Origin: Cynocephalus volans
Taxonomy: Eukaryota > Chordata > Mammalia > Dermoptera > Cynocephalidae
Reading direction: 5' to 3'
Assembly: GCF_027409185.1 (NCBI RefSeq)
Contig: NC_084460.1
Coordinates: 60,524,501-60,588,500, forward strand
Length of the DNA: 64,000 nt
The position numbers were made by a program, and so were the translations under genes. How positions within the stretch are numbered: the first letter of the stretch is position 1; each line of letters opens with the position of its first letter. This document shows, in pieces, positions 45,111 through 63,059 of the stretch. The notes below the pieces were generated by a model, which saw only the letters and a program-made list of their open reading frames with translations, was not told the origin of the DNA and did no database searches.

Positions 45111-45394
45111 CTTTCTTCGGGTAAAAGTATATTGAGAAGCCCAATTCAGTAACAAAAGCAAGCTACTCTGGAAGGAGGAAGGAGAAAGAAATCAGGAGGC
45201 ACAGGTATGAAAAAACTGTGGCCTATCAGGCCACTTTCTGTGAGAGGTACCCTCTTATCTCATTACTTTCTAAATTTCCTGGAAATTTTGCAGTTCCCTA
45301 AATATACACCATGGAATTTCAGTCCTTGGAATATATTGTTTCTTCTGCTCACAATGTCTTTCCTTCTTGTTTGCCCAGCACGTGCATATCTTCA

Positions 45395-45615
45395 AAGCAT
45401 GAGATCTGAAACCAGAAAGAACCAGGTTTGAACTCAGCACCACCAAGTAGTAGCTCTATGACCACCGTCCTTTCTAGGCCTGACTCCTCATCCCTAAGAT
45501 AAAGGTAATATTAACATTTATGTCATAAAACTGTTAAACAGCAATAAATGATGCTATATTTAAGTTGCTTAGCAGAGAGTACACAATAAGCACTCAATAA
45601 ATGTTAAGAAGTCAT
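45395..45615 (+). repeat. MIR element
   Basis: 'AGAACCAGGTTTGAACTCAG', 'GACTCCTCATCCCTAAGATA' and 'ACAATAAGCACTCAATAAAT' give a nearly complete + strand MIR. Confidence 0.78.
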
Positions 45616-45639
45616 AATTATCCTCACCCTTCATGAGTC

Positions 45640-45872
45640 AATTCAACACCTCTTCCATAAAGCTTTCCCTGATCTCTTCCAGTTGTGCCCCCAATGACAC
45701 CCACCACACTGCAGTTATACTTAGGTTTGCTTACCTGCCTCCCTCTTCACAATGTGACCTTATTAAGGGCAGAGGCTAACCTCCATATTTGGTTCTCTGC
45801 TATTCAGTAATATCCAATACCTAGTAGGCTCAGTGTTTGTCGAATGAATAAATGAATGAATGAATGAAAAAG
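45640..45872 (+). repeat. L2 LINE 3' end
   Basis: 'TCCATAAAGCTTTCCCTGAT', 'AAGGGCAGAGGCTAACCTCC' and the terminal GAATGAATAAATGAATGAAT repeat mark an L2 3' end. Confidence 0.75.
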
Positions 45873-45884
45873 GGAGGAAGTAGG

Positions 45885-46390
45885 GTCATTCATTAACCAA
45901 ATTTATTGAGTGTGTATGGTGTGACATGTTCTGGTTGCTGCAGGTATTTCAGTGAATAAATAGATGGAGTTCCTGACCTCATGGAGCTCCCATTCTAATG
46001 AAAAGATACACACAATATACAAACGAGTAAATCCATAGTATGTTAGATGGTGCAAAGTGCTTTGGGAAAAAATAAAATAGACTAAGGGGTAACAAAGCAA
46101 GGGGCAGTTGTTCTTCTTTTACGTAAGAAGGTCAGAGAAGGCCTCACAGATAAGGTGATATCTGAACAGAGACCTGAAGGAAGAAAGACAGCAAGGTGCA
46201 TGAATATTTGAGGAGTGAGGAGGCATGACTCAGATCAAGGGAACAGCCAAGTGCAAAGGTGAGAATGTGTTGGGTTCATATGAAGAACAGGAAGCTGACC
46301 AGTGGGTGCTGGAGCTAGCGTGGTATGAAATGAGGTCAGAGGAGCAGTGGGGGTGGTGGGTATTGCAGGGTACAGATCATGGGCCACGTG
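45885..46390 (-). repeat. L2 LINE 3' end, reverse
   Basis: 'TCATTCATTAACCAAATTTA', 'CTGACCTCATGGAGCTCCCA' and 'AGAAGGCCTCACAGATAAGG' are the reversed L2 end. It stands tail-to-tail with the L2 before it. Confidence 0.65.
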
Positions 46391-47611
46391 GGGCTCAACC
46401 ATTCCTTAATGAAGATGCAAACTAATTGATTAGTTTCTTAGGCATCTGGAAAATCCTGTCCATTTACCTATTTAAAAATGCAGCAGAAAGGAAGCTTTCC
46501 CAGCCTTAATCAGCCTTAATGAGTAAAAATGAAGTTGTTTCACATTAATATCTAAATCTCAATGGCTTTGAATTCTCACCTGTGCAAATGTAGGAAGTCC
46601 CGCCCCAAGGAAAATACTCCTTCACCAAGTATTTCTAGGGCACCTAAGGGTTTGTGCATGATCCTAAATCAGTTGCTGTGGCTGGTTAGGCAAACTTTTG
46701 CAGCTTCAGGCCCTGATGGTTCTACAGATGTATCACAGTGGGAACTCCACTCCTGTCACTACCACTAAGTTGTCCAGGGGATCTGCAATTCTGGGATTCC
46801 ACAGGGCCTCACTCGGTGATCCAGAAGGCTGGATTCAGATGAAGGGGCCTGTACCACAGCAGAACTTTTTGAACATCAGTGTTACGGTGTCTTGACACAG
46901 TTTTTAGTTCACACCCACAGCCCTTCTCTCCCCAGGGAACAAACTTACCTTTGGTTGGGTCAGGATATACCTGGAACTAGAGCTTGCCTCTAACATTGTA
47001 TCTTCTTGGGAAGCCGGGTTTCTGTCAGACTGAACCTTCGCTTATGGTAAATTTTCTGTTAGGGCTCCCGTAGTCTCTGCAAGTAGGCCTCTGCCTGGGC
47101 CACTCCAACCCATTAGACCTGTCAATAATCAATCCCAACAGTGAACAAAGTTCAAGGTGTTTCCCTAAGATTCTCAGCCCCAACAAATATTAATGAATAT
47201 GATACCTGAAGAAGATTATCACCTAAGCACCAGTATGGCCAAATCCCATCTGCTATGCAGCTGTGAGCCACCGGGGCACTTCATCACAATATTAGCTTTA
47301 TCAGCATCCTAAGGTCTTCCATTTATTATTCAAGATGTGATTACATTGAGGAATAACAGCAAAACCTGCAAAAGAATGAGCACAAGTGTTCATTACAGAT
47401 GGAACAAGTTTAACAAGGTCCAAGAGCAACTTGAGGTGCAACACAAAAATTCTAAGCATATATTTAAATCCTAGTATTTTACCCAGAGAACACCACAGCA
47501 TAACTGAGAGCTCTGGAAGCAGAAAGAATTGACTTCAGGTCCATGGATTGCTTGCTACTTACTGTGTGGCTTTGGGTAACCATTCACTTTGAATCCATTT
47601 TTCTCACTTAT
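46391..47611. other. Intergenic DNA, no gene seen
   Basis: No repeat or exon is recognised. CAGCCTTAAT is repeated back to back at about 46501-46520. Confidence 0.35.
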
Positions 47612-47625
47612 AAAAAGTTGATGAC

Positions 47626-47803
47626 TGGGGCCAGCCCATGGCTCACTTGGGAGAGTGTGGTGCTGACAACACCAAGGCCATGGGTTCAGATCCCTATAAA
47701 GGGATGGCCAGTTAGCTCACTCGGTGAGCATGGTGCTGACAACACCAAGTCAAGGGTTAAGATCCCCTTACTGGTCATCTTTTAAGAAAAAATAAAAATT
47801 TTA
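47626..47803 (+). repeat. Dimeric tRNA-Ile SINE with perfect target duplication
   Basis: Two units joined by CTATAAAGGGATGGCC, with tail CTGGTCATCTTTTAAG. AAAAAGTTGATGAC stands at 47612-47625 and 47804-47817. Confidence 0.92.
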
Positions 47804-47817
47804 AAAAAGTTGATGAC

Positions 47818-48349
47818 AACTGCTTCTTATAAAACATAAATAGGGCAATATGTGTAAAGATCATAGTAGGACCTAAATCATAGGATGTAACACCTAATTG
47901 GTACAAGGCCAGTTCTACTTCTTCTTCCTTTTGGTAAAGAAATACATAGGATACTCCTTATAATGCCATCCATGCCATGGGATTAACTGGTAAGATTTTG
48001 CTTCAAAAGGTTTTAAAAAAGAAAATTGGTTGACACAAGATCAATTTCATTCTGAATTCTACTCTAAGGTTAATATGATTATTCTGAAACTCCATTATAT
48101 TTGATTCCTCTTCATTTCATATTTATATGAAATATAAGTTTCATTTTCGTATTTATATTCATCATTATAGTCTCAAGAAACTCTTAACTGGTTTTATCCA
48201 TCTCATGGTTTCCTCTCTGACTTCCTCAATAAAAACAAAATTGCAATAATTAGGAAAGGCCAGAAAATAAAAGCCAAGGAATGAAAAATCTAAACAATAA
48301 AAGCTATTGCATATTCCATGCAGAAAAGATCCAGCTTAAGGTGTCCAGG
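47818..48349. other. Intergenic DNA, no gene seen
   Basis: AT-rich. The ATTTATATGAAATATAAGTTTC area near 48120 can fold on itself. Nothing else is recognised. Confidence 0.35.
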
Positions 48350-48520
48350 AAAGCACACAGGCTCTGGAATCAGGAGTCCTAAGCTTGAATTCTGGCTCTG
48401 CCACTCACCAGATGAGTGGCACACTCTGGTCTCTCTGTGTCATTTTCTCTATCTATAAAATGAGATAATATCATTTCACAGAATTATGATCGATATCAAA
48501 TGTGACATGCTATGTTAGCC
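48350..48520 (+). repeat. MIR element
   Basis: 'CAGGCTCTGGAATCAGGAGT', 'TTGAATTCTGGCTCTGCCAC' and 'TCTATCTATAAAATGAGATA' are + strand MIR core. Confidence 0.82.
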
Positions 48521-49789
48521 CAGCTCAACAAACTGAATAGAGACAATCAGATGGACCTGGTCTCTGCTTTTGTCACAGCCTTTGCCTCAGCCCTGCTTCC
48601 TCCCTGACCTGGCTTTCAGAAGAGGCCAGCTTGGAATATCTACACGTGACTACACTGATCGACTTCCAGGAGAGCCCTTCAAAAGACCAATGCTTACTGA
48701 CTTCCTAACCTTCTCTGCTGGTCTCAGAAACTCACCCTATTTCCGTGTCATCTCTAGCCAAAGCACTTCTTAACTTCTTACTAAAAAAGTATACAACAAA
48801 GAAAAGAATTACAAGGAAATCACTCCTCCTGCAAACTCAAAGGGCAGGGAAACATCCCTCTCCTCCTGTCTCCTGATCCTCAAACCATGAGCACTAATTT
48901 CCTTTACCCACAAGAAGTCCTCACATGCTGGAGACCAAACTCCAAGTCTCTTTGCTGCCAAGCCAGTCATATCATCAAAATAAAACATTCATAGGTTTCT
49001 GTTAAAGCCTCACCCATTATTCTCTAGCCACATAGACCCAAGGGATATCTAGCTGTCCTTGGGCCCAATGACACACCTTGAACTTCCCTCCTTGCATTCT
49101 TAAACTACAGTTATACCACAGAAATAATCTTCAGGCCTAGGACCCCAGGCTTGTGAGAACTAGTCTTTGGGAACACAGACCCAAACCCTCTTCTCCTAAA
49201 GTGAGTGGTGTTTTTACTAGTTGCTCCTTCAAACTTTGCAATTCACATCCTTTTTTCAAGCAGCAAGAACTCTTTTTAAAAATCTTCTGGTGACTCCTTT
49301 TACAGACTATCACCTGCAAGTTTTGTTGAAACCTTTATTTTTATGTATTGATTTTGCTTAAAACAATACATATAGGTAATCCTGTGACGTACTCTACCAT
49401 TTTCTTCAAAAACTGATGAACATATGAAGTGCACATCTGTAGGTTTGTACCAAAGTCAGCCAATTTGAGACTTGACCCTACAGAAACCCATGTGTTTTTG
49501 CAGCATTTCTAGCCCATGACTACACTAGGTAATCCTACCTCTTAGGACTTCTCTAACATCTCTGCAATTCTTTCATATACGAGTACAGGTAACAAACATT
49601 CGCATAACTCCACACTACATTGCCTGTTCCAAGTGAATCTGATGCTGGAGGACTTCTGCTACTGCAATAGAAGAGCACAGGAAGAGAAGCAGTATGGAAC
49701 TTGAGGCAACAATTTCTGCCTGAGAGAAACAGTATACAGTGAGTGAGGGAAAGTTGGTTTGCAAACAATGGTTAATCCAATGCCTTCTA
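48521..49789. other. Intergenic DNA, no gene seen
   Basis: Nothing recognised with confidence. Confidence 0.35.
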
Positions 49790-52700
49790 AATAAGTGTAC
49801 AGTACTTTACTAGTAAAGGGGTCTCCCTCTGCCTTGCAGGACACAATCTCAGCAGAAACCTTGCAGGCCAGAAGGCAATAAATGATATATTTAAAGTGAT
49901 GAAAGAAAGAAAAAAACCCTGTGACCAAAAATTCTATACCTGGCAAAATTTTCCTTCAAAAAAGAGGGAGAAATTAAGACATTCCTAAATAAACAAAAGT
50001 GAGGAAATTCATTAACACTAGACCTGCCTTACAAGAAATGTTAAAGGGAGTTCTTCAAGTTGTAAGGGAAAGGACATAAAACAGCAACTCAAAGCCATAA
50101 GAAAATATAATTTTTTCTTATAAAGGTAAATATATAGACAAATGTAAAAACCAGTTATTGTAACTTTGGTTCATAACTCCACTTTTTATTCTTTTACAGG
50201 ATTTAAAATAGAAGGCATAAAAAACTATAAATCTATGTTTGTGGGTACACGATATGTAAAGATGTAATTTATGACATTAATAACTTAAAGGGGAGATGGA
50301 GTTGTAGAGGTTTTATATGCAATTGAAGTTATCCATTTAAAACAGATTGTTGTAAATTTAGGATGTTTTATGTAAGCTCCATGGTAACCACAATGAAAAT
50401 ATCTATAGAGTATACATAAAAGGAGATGAAAAGGGAATCAAACATGCCACCACAAAAAATCAACTAAACACGAAGGAAGGCAGTTAAGAAAGAAAATGAG
50501 GGACATAAAAACCTAAAAGAAAATAAATAAATAGCTATGCGACATGCAGAAAACAACAAAGTGGCAATAATAAGTCCTTCCCTATCAATAACTACTTTAA
50601 ATGTAAATGGATTTAACTCCCAAATCAAACAGACTGGCAGAATGGATTTAAAAAAACAGGATCCAAATATGTGCTGTCTTCAAGAGATCTAACTACACAT
50701 AGGTTGTAGAAATGATGGAAAAAAATTCTATGCAAATAGCAAGTAATAGAGCAATGGCGGCTTTACTGATATCAGGCAAAATAGACTTTAAGTCAAAAAC
50801 TATTAGAAGATGCAAAGAATAACATTATATAATGAAAAAAGGGTTAATTCACCAAATAGATATCACAATAAATATATATGCACTAACATCAGAGTTCCTA
50901 AAGATATGAAGCAAACACTGACAGAATTGAAGGAAGAAACAGATAGCTGTATAATAGTAGGAGGCTTCAACACCCCACTTTCAACAGCAGGTAGAATAGC
51001 AAAACAAAAGACCATCAAGGAAATACAAGACTTGAACAACACTATAGACAATTTAGACCTAACAGACATATACAGAACAGACCATCCACCAATAAGCAGA
51101 ATACACATTTTTCTCAGGTGTACATGGAACATTCTCTGGGATAGACCATAGGTTGGGCCATAAAACAAGTCTTAGTAAATTTTAAAAGAACGAAATTATA
51201 CAAAGTATCTTTCTAATCACAATAGAATGAAACTAGAAAAACAGGAGGAAAACTAGAATATCCACAAATATGTGGAAATTAAACAGTACATTCTTAAACA
51301 ATCTGTGGATCAAAGAAGAAATCACAAGGGAAATTAGAAAATATCTTGAGACAAATGAAAATGAAAACACAGAATACCAAAACTTATGGTATACAGCAAA
51401 AGCAATGCTAAGAGAGAAATTTATACCTATAAATGCTTACATTTAAAAAGAAGATCTCAAATCAACAAACTAACTTTATACCTTAAGTGGAAAAGTGTAC
51501 ATATATAAAAAAGAACTAAACACAAAGCAAGGAGAAGAAGAGAAGTAATAAAAACTAGAGCAGAGATAAACAAAACAGAGAAAAACAAAAGAAAAAATAA
51601 AAAAAACCAAGAGTTGGTTCTTAAAAAGATCAACAAAATTGACAACCTTCCACTAGACTGAAAAAGGAAAGAGAAGATTGAAATAACTAAAATCAGAAAT
51701 GAAAGACTAGACATTATGACCAATTTTCAGAAATAAAGAATTAGAAGAGAGCACTAGGAACAACTGTATGCCAGAAAATTGGATAACAGATGAAATGGAC
51801 AAATTCCTAGACACACACAAACTATCAACTCTGAATCATGAATAGAAATCTGAACAGATATATAATTAGTTAGGAGACTGAATCAGTAACCAAAACCTTC
51901 CCAACAAAGAAACATCCAGGACCAGATGGCTTTACTGGTGAATTCTACCAAACATTTAAAGAATTAACACCAATCAGTTTCAAAATATTCTAAAAAACTG
52001 AAGAGGAGGGAATACTTCCAAACTCCAAACTAGGAGGCCAGCATTATCCTGGTACCAAAACAAGACAAAAACACTACAAGAAAACTACAGGCCAATATCC
52101 CTGATGAATATTGTTGCAAAAATCCTCAAGAAAATACTAGCAAATAGAATTCAGTACCATAAGTACATACCATGACCTAGAATATACACTATTCCAGAAT
52201 GTAAGGCTGATTCGACATAACAAAAATCAATGTAATACATGACATTAACAAAATGAAGGGAAAAAAACCATGGTCATCTCAATTGATGCAGAAAAGGCAT
52301 CTGACAAAATTCAACAAGCTTTCATGATTAAAACCTCACAACGAACTAGGAATAAAAGAAAACTGAACATAATAAAGATCATATATGAAAGGCCCACAGC
52401 TAACACACTCAATGGTGAAACACTGAAAGCTTTTCCTCTGACATCAGAAACAAGACAAGGAAGCCCACTTTCACTACTTCTATTCAACATAGTACTGGAA
52501 ATCCTAGCCAGAACAATTAGGCAAAGAAAACAAACAAACAAACATCCAAACCAGAAAGGAATAAGTAAAATTATGTTTGTATATGACATGATGTTAAGTG
52601 TAAAAATGCCTAAAGATTTCACAAGAAAAAACTACAAAAAAACCCCACACAAAACTCTGAAAACCAATAAATTCAACATAGCTGCAGGAAACAAAATGAA

Positions 52701-54560
52701 CACACAAAAACCAGTTGCATTTATACATGCTAACAATGAACAATCCTAAAAGGAAATTAATAAAAACAACTCAATTTACAAGAACATCAAGAAGAATAAA
52801 TACTTAGGGATAAACTTAACCAAGAAGGCAAAAGAGTTGTGCACTGAAAATGACAAAACCTGGCTGAAAGAAATTAGACACCAATAAATGGAAAGCCATT
52901 CTGTGTTTACAGATTGGAAGACTTAATATTGTTAATATGTCAATACTACCCAAAGTACATCTACAGCTTCAATGCAATCCCTATCAAAATCCCCATGTTT
53001 ATTGTAGAAATAGAAAAATCCATCCTAAAATTCATATAAAATCTCAAGAAATGCTAAATAGTCAAAACAATCTTGAAAAAGAACAAAGTTAGAGGACTTG
53101 CACTTCCTGACTTGAGAATTTACTACAACACTACAGTCAACAAAACAGTGTCATAGTGAGCACAGACATACAGACCAATGGAATAGGACAGAGTCCAAAA
53201 ATAAACCCTTGCATATATAGTCAAATGATTTTCTACAAGTGTGCCAAGACTTTTCAACAAATGGTGCTGGAAAACTGGATATCCACATGCAAAAGAATTA
53301 AGTTGGACCCTTATCTTTCACAAGAACAAAAATTAACTCAAAATGGATCAAAGATCTAATAAGAGCAAAAATTACAAAATTCTTAGAAGAAAACAGGCCA
53401 AAAGGTTCATAACTGGTTCATAACACTGGGCAATCATTTTGGGATATAACACCAAAGCACAGACAATAAAATTAAGTCCAGATAAATAAGACCACATCAA
53501 TATTAAAATTATCCATATATCAAAGAACACAATCAACAGAGTGAAAAGGCAACCTACAGAATGCAAGAAAGTATTTGTGACATATATCTGATAAGGCATT
53601 AACACCCAACTATATAAATAACTCTTATGACAACAACAAAAAACCAAACAACACAACTAAAAAATGGGCACAGGACTTGAATGGACATTTCTCCAAAAAA
53701 GATTTACAAATGGTCAATAGACACACTAAAACGTGCTCAACATCACTTATCATTAGGAAAATGCAAATCAAAACCACAAGATACCACTTCACATCCATTA
53801 GGATGGTTACTATTAAAAAAACACAAACAGAAAACAAGTTTTGGCAAAGAATATGAAAAAACTGGAACCCTTGTGTACCGTTAGTGGGAATATAAAATTG
53901 TGCTGTCCCTATGAAAAGTGTATGTAAATATGGTGCTTCCTCAAAAAATTAATAGAATTACCATACGATCCAGCAATTCCACTTCTGGGTATATACTCAA
54001 AAGAATTGAAAAAAGGGTTTTGAACAGATATTTGTACACCCATGTTCATAGTAGCATTATTCACAATAGCCAAGAGGTGGAGGCAACTCAAATGTCCATT
54101 GACAGATGAACAGATAACCAAAACATGGTGTATACATACAATGGAATATTATTCAGCCTTAAAAAGGAACAAAATTCTGACACATGCTACAACATGGATG
54201 AACCTTGAGGACACTGTAATAAGTGAAATAAGCCAGTCACAAAAGGCCAAATACTGTATGGTTCCCCTTATATGAAGGACCTAGAATAGTCAAAATCATA
54301 GGACAGAAAGTAGAATGGTGGTTGTCAAAAGCTGGCAGGAGGGAGACTGGGGCTTGCTGTTTAACGGGTACAGAGTTAACAGTTTTGCAAGATGAAAAGA
54401 TTTCCAGAGATGGATGGTAGTGATGGCTGCCCAACCACGTAATGCACTCAGTGCTACTGAACTATACCCAGCACACTTAGAAATGGCTAACATGGTAAAT
54501 TGTTGTGTATTTTTTACTACAAATAATTTTAAAATATTTTACAAAAAACTGAAGTGATTC
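49790..54560 (+). mobile_element. 5'-truncated, decayed L1 (L1M type), + strand
   Basis: Begins in the ORF1 region ('AAAATTCTATACCTGGCAAA') and contains ORF2: endonuclease piece at 50810-51151, reverse transcriptase at 52270-52749 (GETLKAFPLTSETRQGSPLS, active-site box degraded to FVYDMM), C-terminal part to about 54240, then 3' UTR to about 54560. Frameshifts and stops throughout. Confidence 0.87.
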
Positions 54561-54860
54561 TGTATCTTCCTATATACAGGTAGTCAAAGTTAACATCACC
54601 AATTCTGGGACAAATTACAGTCCATGTTCTCGGCAGATGCATGCTTAAGCACTTAAGGCTCAAGAGGCAAGCTGTCAGCCTTATTCTCGTATAGGTCTGT
54701 AAAAGCAACAGTATATAGACATAAGATAAAGTAAATGTAGCAAAATGTTAACATTTGGTAAGTATTGGAGAAGGGTATATGGGGGTTTATTTTACTATTC
54801 TTGTGACTATTGTAAATTGGAAGCCTTTTCAAAATTAAAAAAGTTATTCTGGCTGGCCAG
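54561..54860 (+). mobile_element. L1-like 3' end fragment
   Basis: 'TGTTAACATTTGGTAAGTAT', 'GGGTATATGGGGGTTTATTT' and 'TTTCAAAATTAAAAAAG' resemble an old L1 3' end placed behind the larger copy. Confidence 0.5.
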
Positions 54861-56039
54861 GTTTCAGGTGCCCTATAATAAACCATGAACCAAGGACTAT
54901 TTAAACAGAAACTAGAAATTTTTTTCTTTTAAACACAGCATAAAAGAGTTCCTCTTATTTTGAACTCCCCAGGTATGGCTATCACTTCATTACCTGGCAG
55001 CATCGTTTTATCCTGCATACGTGAAATTTTCCGATACTTGGAGCTTACCCCATTAGATGCCAAAATGCTATATTAATTACGTTATAAATCTTAAAAACTA
55101 CTTCCTTGCCTTTCTTGTTCAGATTTTTTTTTTTTCTTCAGATTTCTTTTTTCTTAATGATCAACATCATAAAGCCTGATGGTTGTGCTTTTTGGTTCTC
55201 AAGTGCTTTTGAGAATATTTATATAAAACATTTAAGATTTTTGTCTCCATCTAGTGGTTAGATTATTAACTTCAAATGCCTTTATGTACCTGCTTTTTAC
55301 AACATGCAATATTCCATTTGTGCTTGAATTTGTTGAAAGTAAATGTGAATAGGTTCTGAGAGGATCTTATGAAAAATGTTTTTAGTGCATAAACTTCATA
55401 TTATTTTGGCTGTTCAAAGGCCTTTATGGCCAATAATATTCTCATGTGTTTTTGAAAATCAAGGTCCCAATTTGTATCATAGTAGGATTTCTATAATTAA
55501 AATGACTTACTGATAAAATTTTCTTGGGCTTAGTCATCTTCTTGATCTATAAGAGATCTCTCATAATTAACTCTGTAGAGACTATTAAAATAGTGATTAT
55601 CACAAAAATAGAGCAACAAGAAACACAATGGTAAGCTATAATTATTTCTCCCCCAGTTGCTCAACTGCTATTAGCAACTGCTATGGTGATTTTTAATTAC
55701 ATCCATATTCCCTCTAAGACAGTATTTCTTGATCTTTCACCCATTACAGCTCCCCACCCCTGGAGAAAAATTTAAATTTATTAAGATAAAATAACTATCC
55801 CTTAACAAGAGAAACACTAAGAAATAAGATTTTGTTGCTATTCCATCTCAACCCCAACTGGGATACTGTGATTCAACTCTAATACTAATACCAAGTTAGT
55901 GTCAGACTCCACAGCTTTAAGAGTTCAGTGCTCCATAAGACTGCCCCCACTTCAGGGGCCAGCTGCAAGCAAGGTCCCCAGGCCATGGCCCCTTCTGACT
56001 GGCTACAAATTCTGTGTTCTCACAACACTTCCAGGTTCA
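54861..56039. other. AT-rich intergenic DNA, no gene seen
   Basis: No exon is recognised. A low-copy stretch with T-rich tracts. Confidence 0.35.
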
Positions 56040-56575
56040 AGAATTTGTTAAAATGACTCAGAACTCAGGAAAGCACTACATTTTACTATAAAGCTCTACT
56101 TACAGTTAGTTTTATTACAAAGGAAACAAGTTAGGCAAATTGGTCAAATGAAGAGCCACCTAGGGAGAAGTCTGGAAGAGAGTGCAGATCTTTGTGCCCT
56201 TCTCCTCATGAAGTCCAGGGCTTGTCACACACATCAATGTGTTCCCCAATTAGGAGGCTCCACTGAGCTTCTGTGTCCAGCGCTCTAAATTAGGGTTTCA
56301 TTATGTAGGCAAACAGGCCACCTGACTGAATCTCAAACTCCCCAGTCTAGCTGGCCTCAAGTGCTAAACCTCTAATTACATGGTAGGTCTTTCTGGTGAC
56401 TAGCCTCCATCCTAAAGCTATCTAGGTGCCTACTACAAGTCACCTCCTTAGCATAACAAAGATACTCCTATTGCTCAGAAAACCCCAGGTGTTTTAGACC
56501 TTCCTTTTGGAGAACCAGGGACAAAGAACAGTCAAATTCCTCATTATACCAGTCAGGATAGCACTTTTAAGGGTC
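56040..56575 (-). mobile_element. Ancient LTR remnant, reverse
   Basis: 'AGTTTTATTACAAAGGAAAC', 'GGTTTCATTATGTAGGCAAA', 'CTAATTACATGGTAGGTCTT', 'CTATCTAGGTGCCTACTACA' and 'CTCCTTAGCATAACAAAGAT' follow in order a known mammalian LTR whose name I cannot give. It lies just beyond the IWS1 3' end. Confidence 0.5.
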
Positions 56576-56677
56576 ACAAATTACTATGATATCTTAAGAT
56601 TTCTCCCACTCACCAAAAACCAATATTTGCCCCCACTGAGAATGCATCCTCTAAGACAATGAAGAGACAGCCCCCCA

Positions 56678-56918
56678 AAACCAGAATGAAATTTTATTGT
56701 GTAAAGTCTATAGAAGTATGACTAGTATTCCTCTGTACAAAGTACACAACAAACAGTTTTAAATACAACTGAGAAAAATGTGGGTCCTATGGCAACATCT
56801 GATAACAAGCTGAACCATTTACAGACACACTAAAAATTTCTTAAAATATTATCTTCTTTCTCCAAAGAGTCCATTGCGCATTTCTTAGAGTAGAGATGGG
56901 CACACATCCCAGGCAAGG
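56678..56918 (-). other. IWS1: IWS1 3' untranslated region (exon B)
   Basis: From the stop to an estimated cleavage site about 15-20 bases beyond the AATAAA. The boundary is estimated. Confidence 0.65.
56693..56698 (-). terminator. IWS1: IWS1 polyadenylation signal AATAAA
   Basis: TTTATT on the + strand, read AATAAA in the gene direction, inside ACAATAAAAT. It is about 220 bases after the exon B stop and is the nearest canonical signal. Confidence 0.75.
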
Positions 56919-62037
<5,119 letters not shown>

Positions 62038-62464
62038 TTATGTAGTCAGCCACAGCGGGTCCACAGGCAATTTCACACTCTTGTTCCTGGGTCCACCCCA
62101 CTTAGCTGCAATATTTCAAACCTCCTCTATCCTCCCAAGGTCACCCAATCCCCCTGCCATCTCCCTTAGCTAGCCTCGTCACCACATACAATACTGTGTG
62201 AATTCCTCACTTCACTCCCAAAGTCAACTTTCTTTGCATTTGCATGAATCCTTCTCACCTGTCCTCAGCTTCAGATACAATCATGGCCCTCTCCTATCCC
62301 AGGCTGGCCCTCCAGCAGGACTCTGAATGCTAATTTCTCTGACCTAGTGAACACTCACAAGTTCACTTGAGAGGTCATCAATCAGATAGTCAAGCTGACA
62401 CCCCAAAACTCTCTAAGTATGCCCATAACATAGTTTATATGGTTTTGCCTATGCAATACATACA

Positions 62465-62730
62465 GTAACTTTTGTCTGTTACTTTTTATTAAAAAACTTT
62501 TGGTGATATTTACAGATTTACATGAAGTTGTAAGAAATAATACAGAGAGATATTCAGCATCTCTCCCAATGGTAACAACTTGCAAAATTATAGTATAATA
62601 TCATAACCAGGATATTAATGTTGATTCAATCCACTGAACTAATCTACATTTCCCCAGTTTTACTTGTACTCATTTGAGTGTATATATTCTATGTAAATTT
62701 GAGAGCAACCAAGCTAGACTGAAATAAGAT
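62465..62730 (-). repeat. L1ME-like 3' fragment, reverse
   Basis: 'ACAGATTTACATGAAGTTGT', 'CTCCCAATGGTAACAACTTG' and 'ATAACCAGGATATTAATGTT' follow an old L1 3' end. It lies in an IWS1 intron. Confidence 0.6.
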
Positions 62731-63059
62731 TAGCATCCTTCAAAAGTAAAGCCTATCTGCTAGATATCTGGACATCCAACCTACTCGACCTTTACATAAC
62801 TACCTCTAGTGGTATAGGTGTGGTGTATGTGTATCTGTTGGGGGTGGGGAAAGGAGAAAGGCAAAACCTTCTAAATTGTTTCTATTCCCTCTTACAATGT
62901 ACCCTATTTTTAACATTAAGCTTCTATAACCTTCACACATGTATGAACAGATTAATTGGCTAGCCAAAGAAAATTCTCCATAATTCTTATTTTCCCCCCG
63001 AAGCCACTATCTCATCAAACTTATCTATAAACAAATTACACTTGCTTCCTCCAGCTCAT

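Noticed and set aside
52270..52749. Open reverse transcriptase frame as a host gene
   Set aside because: It is part of a decayed L1 ORF2 with a degraded active-site box and frameshifts on both sides.
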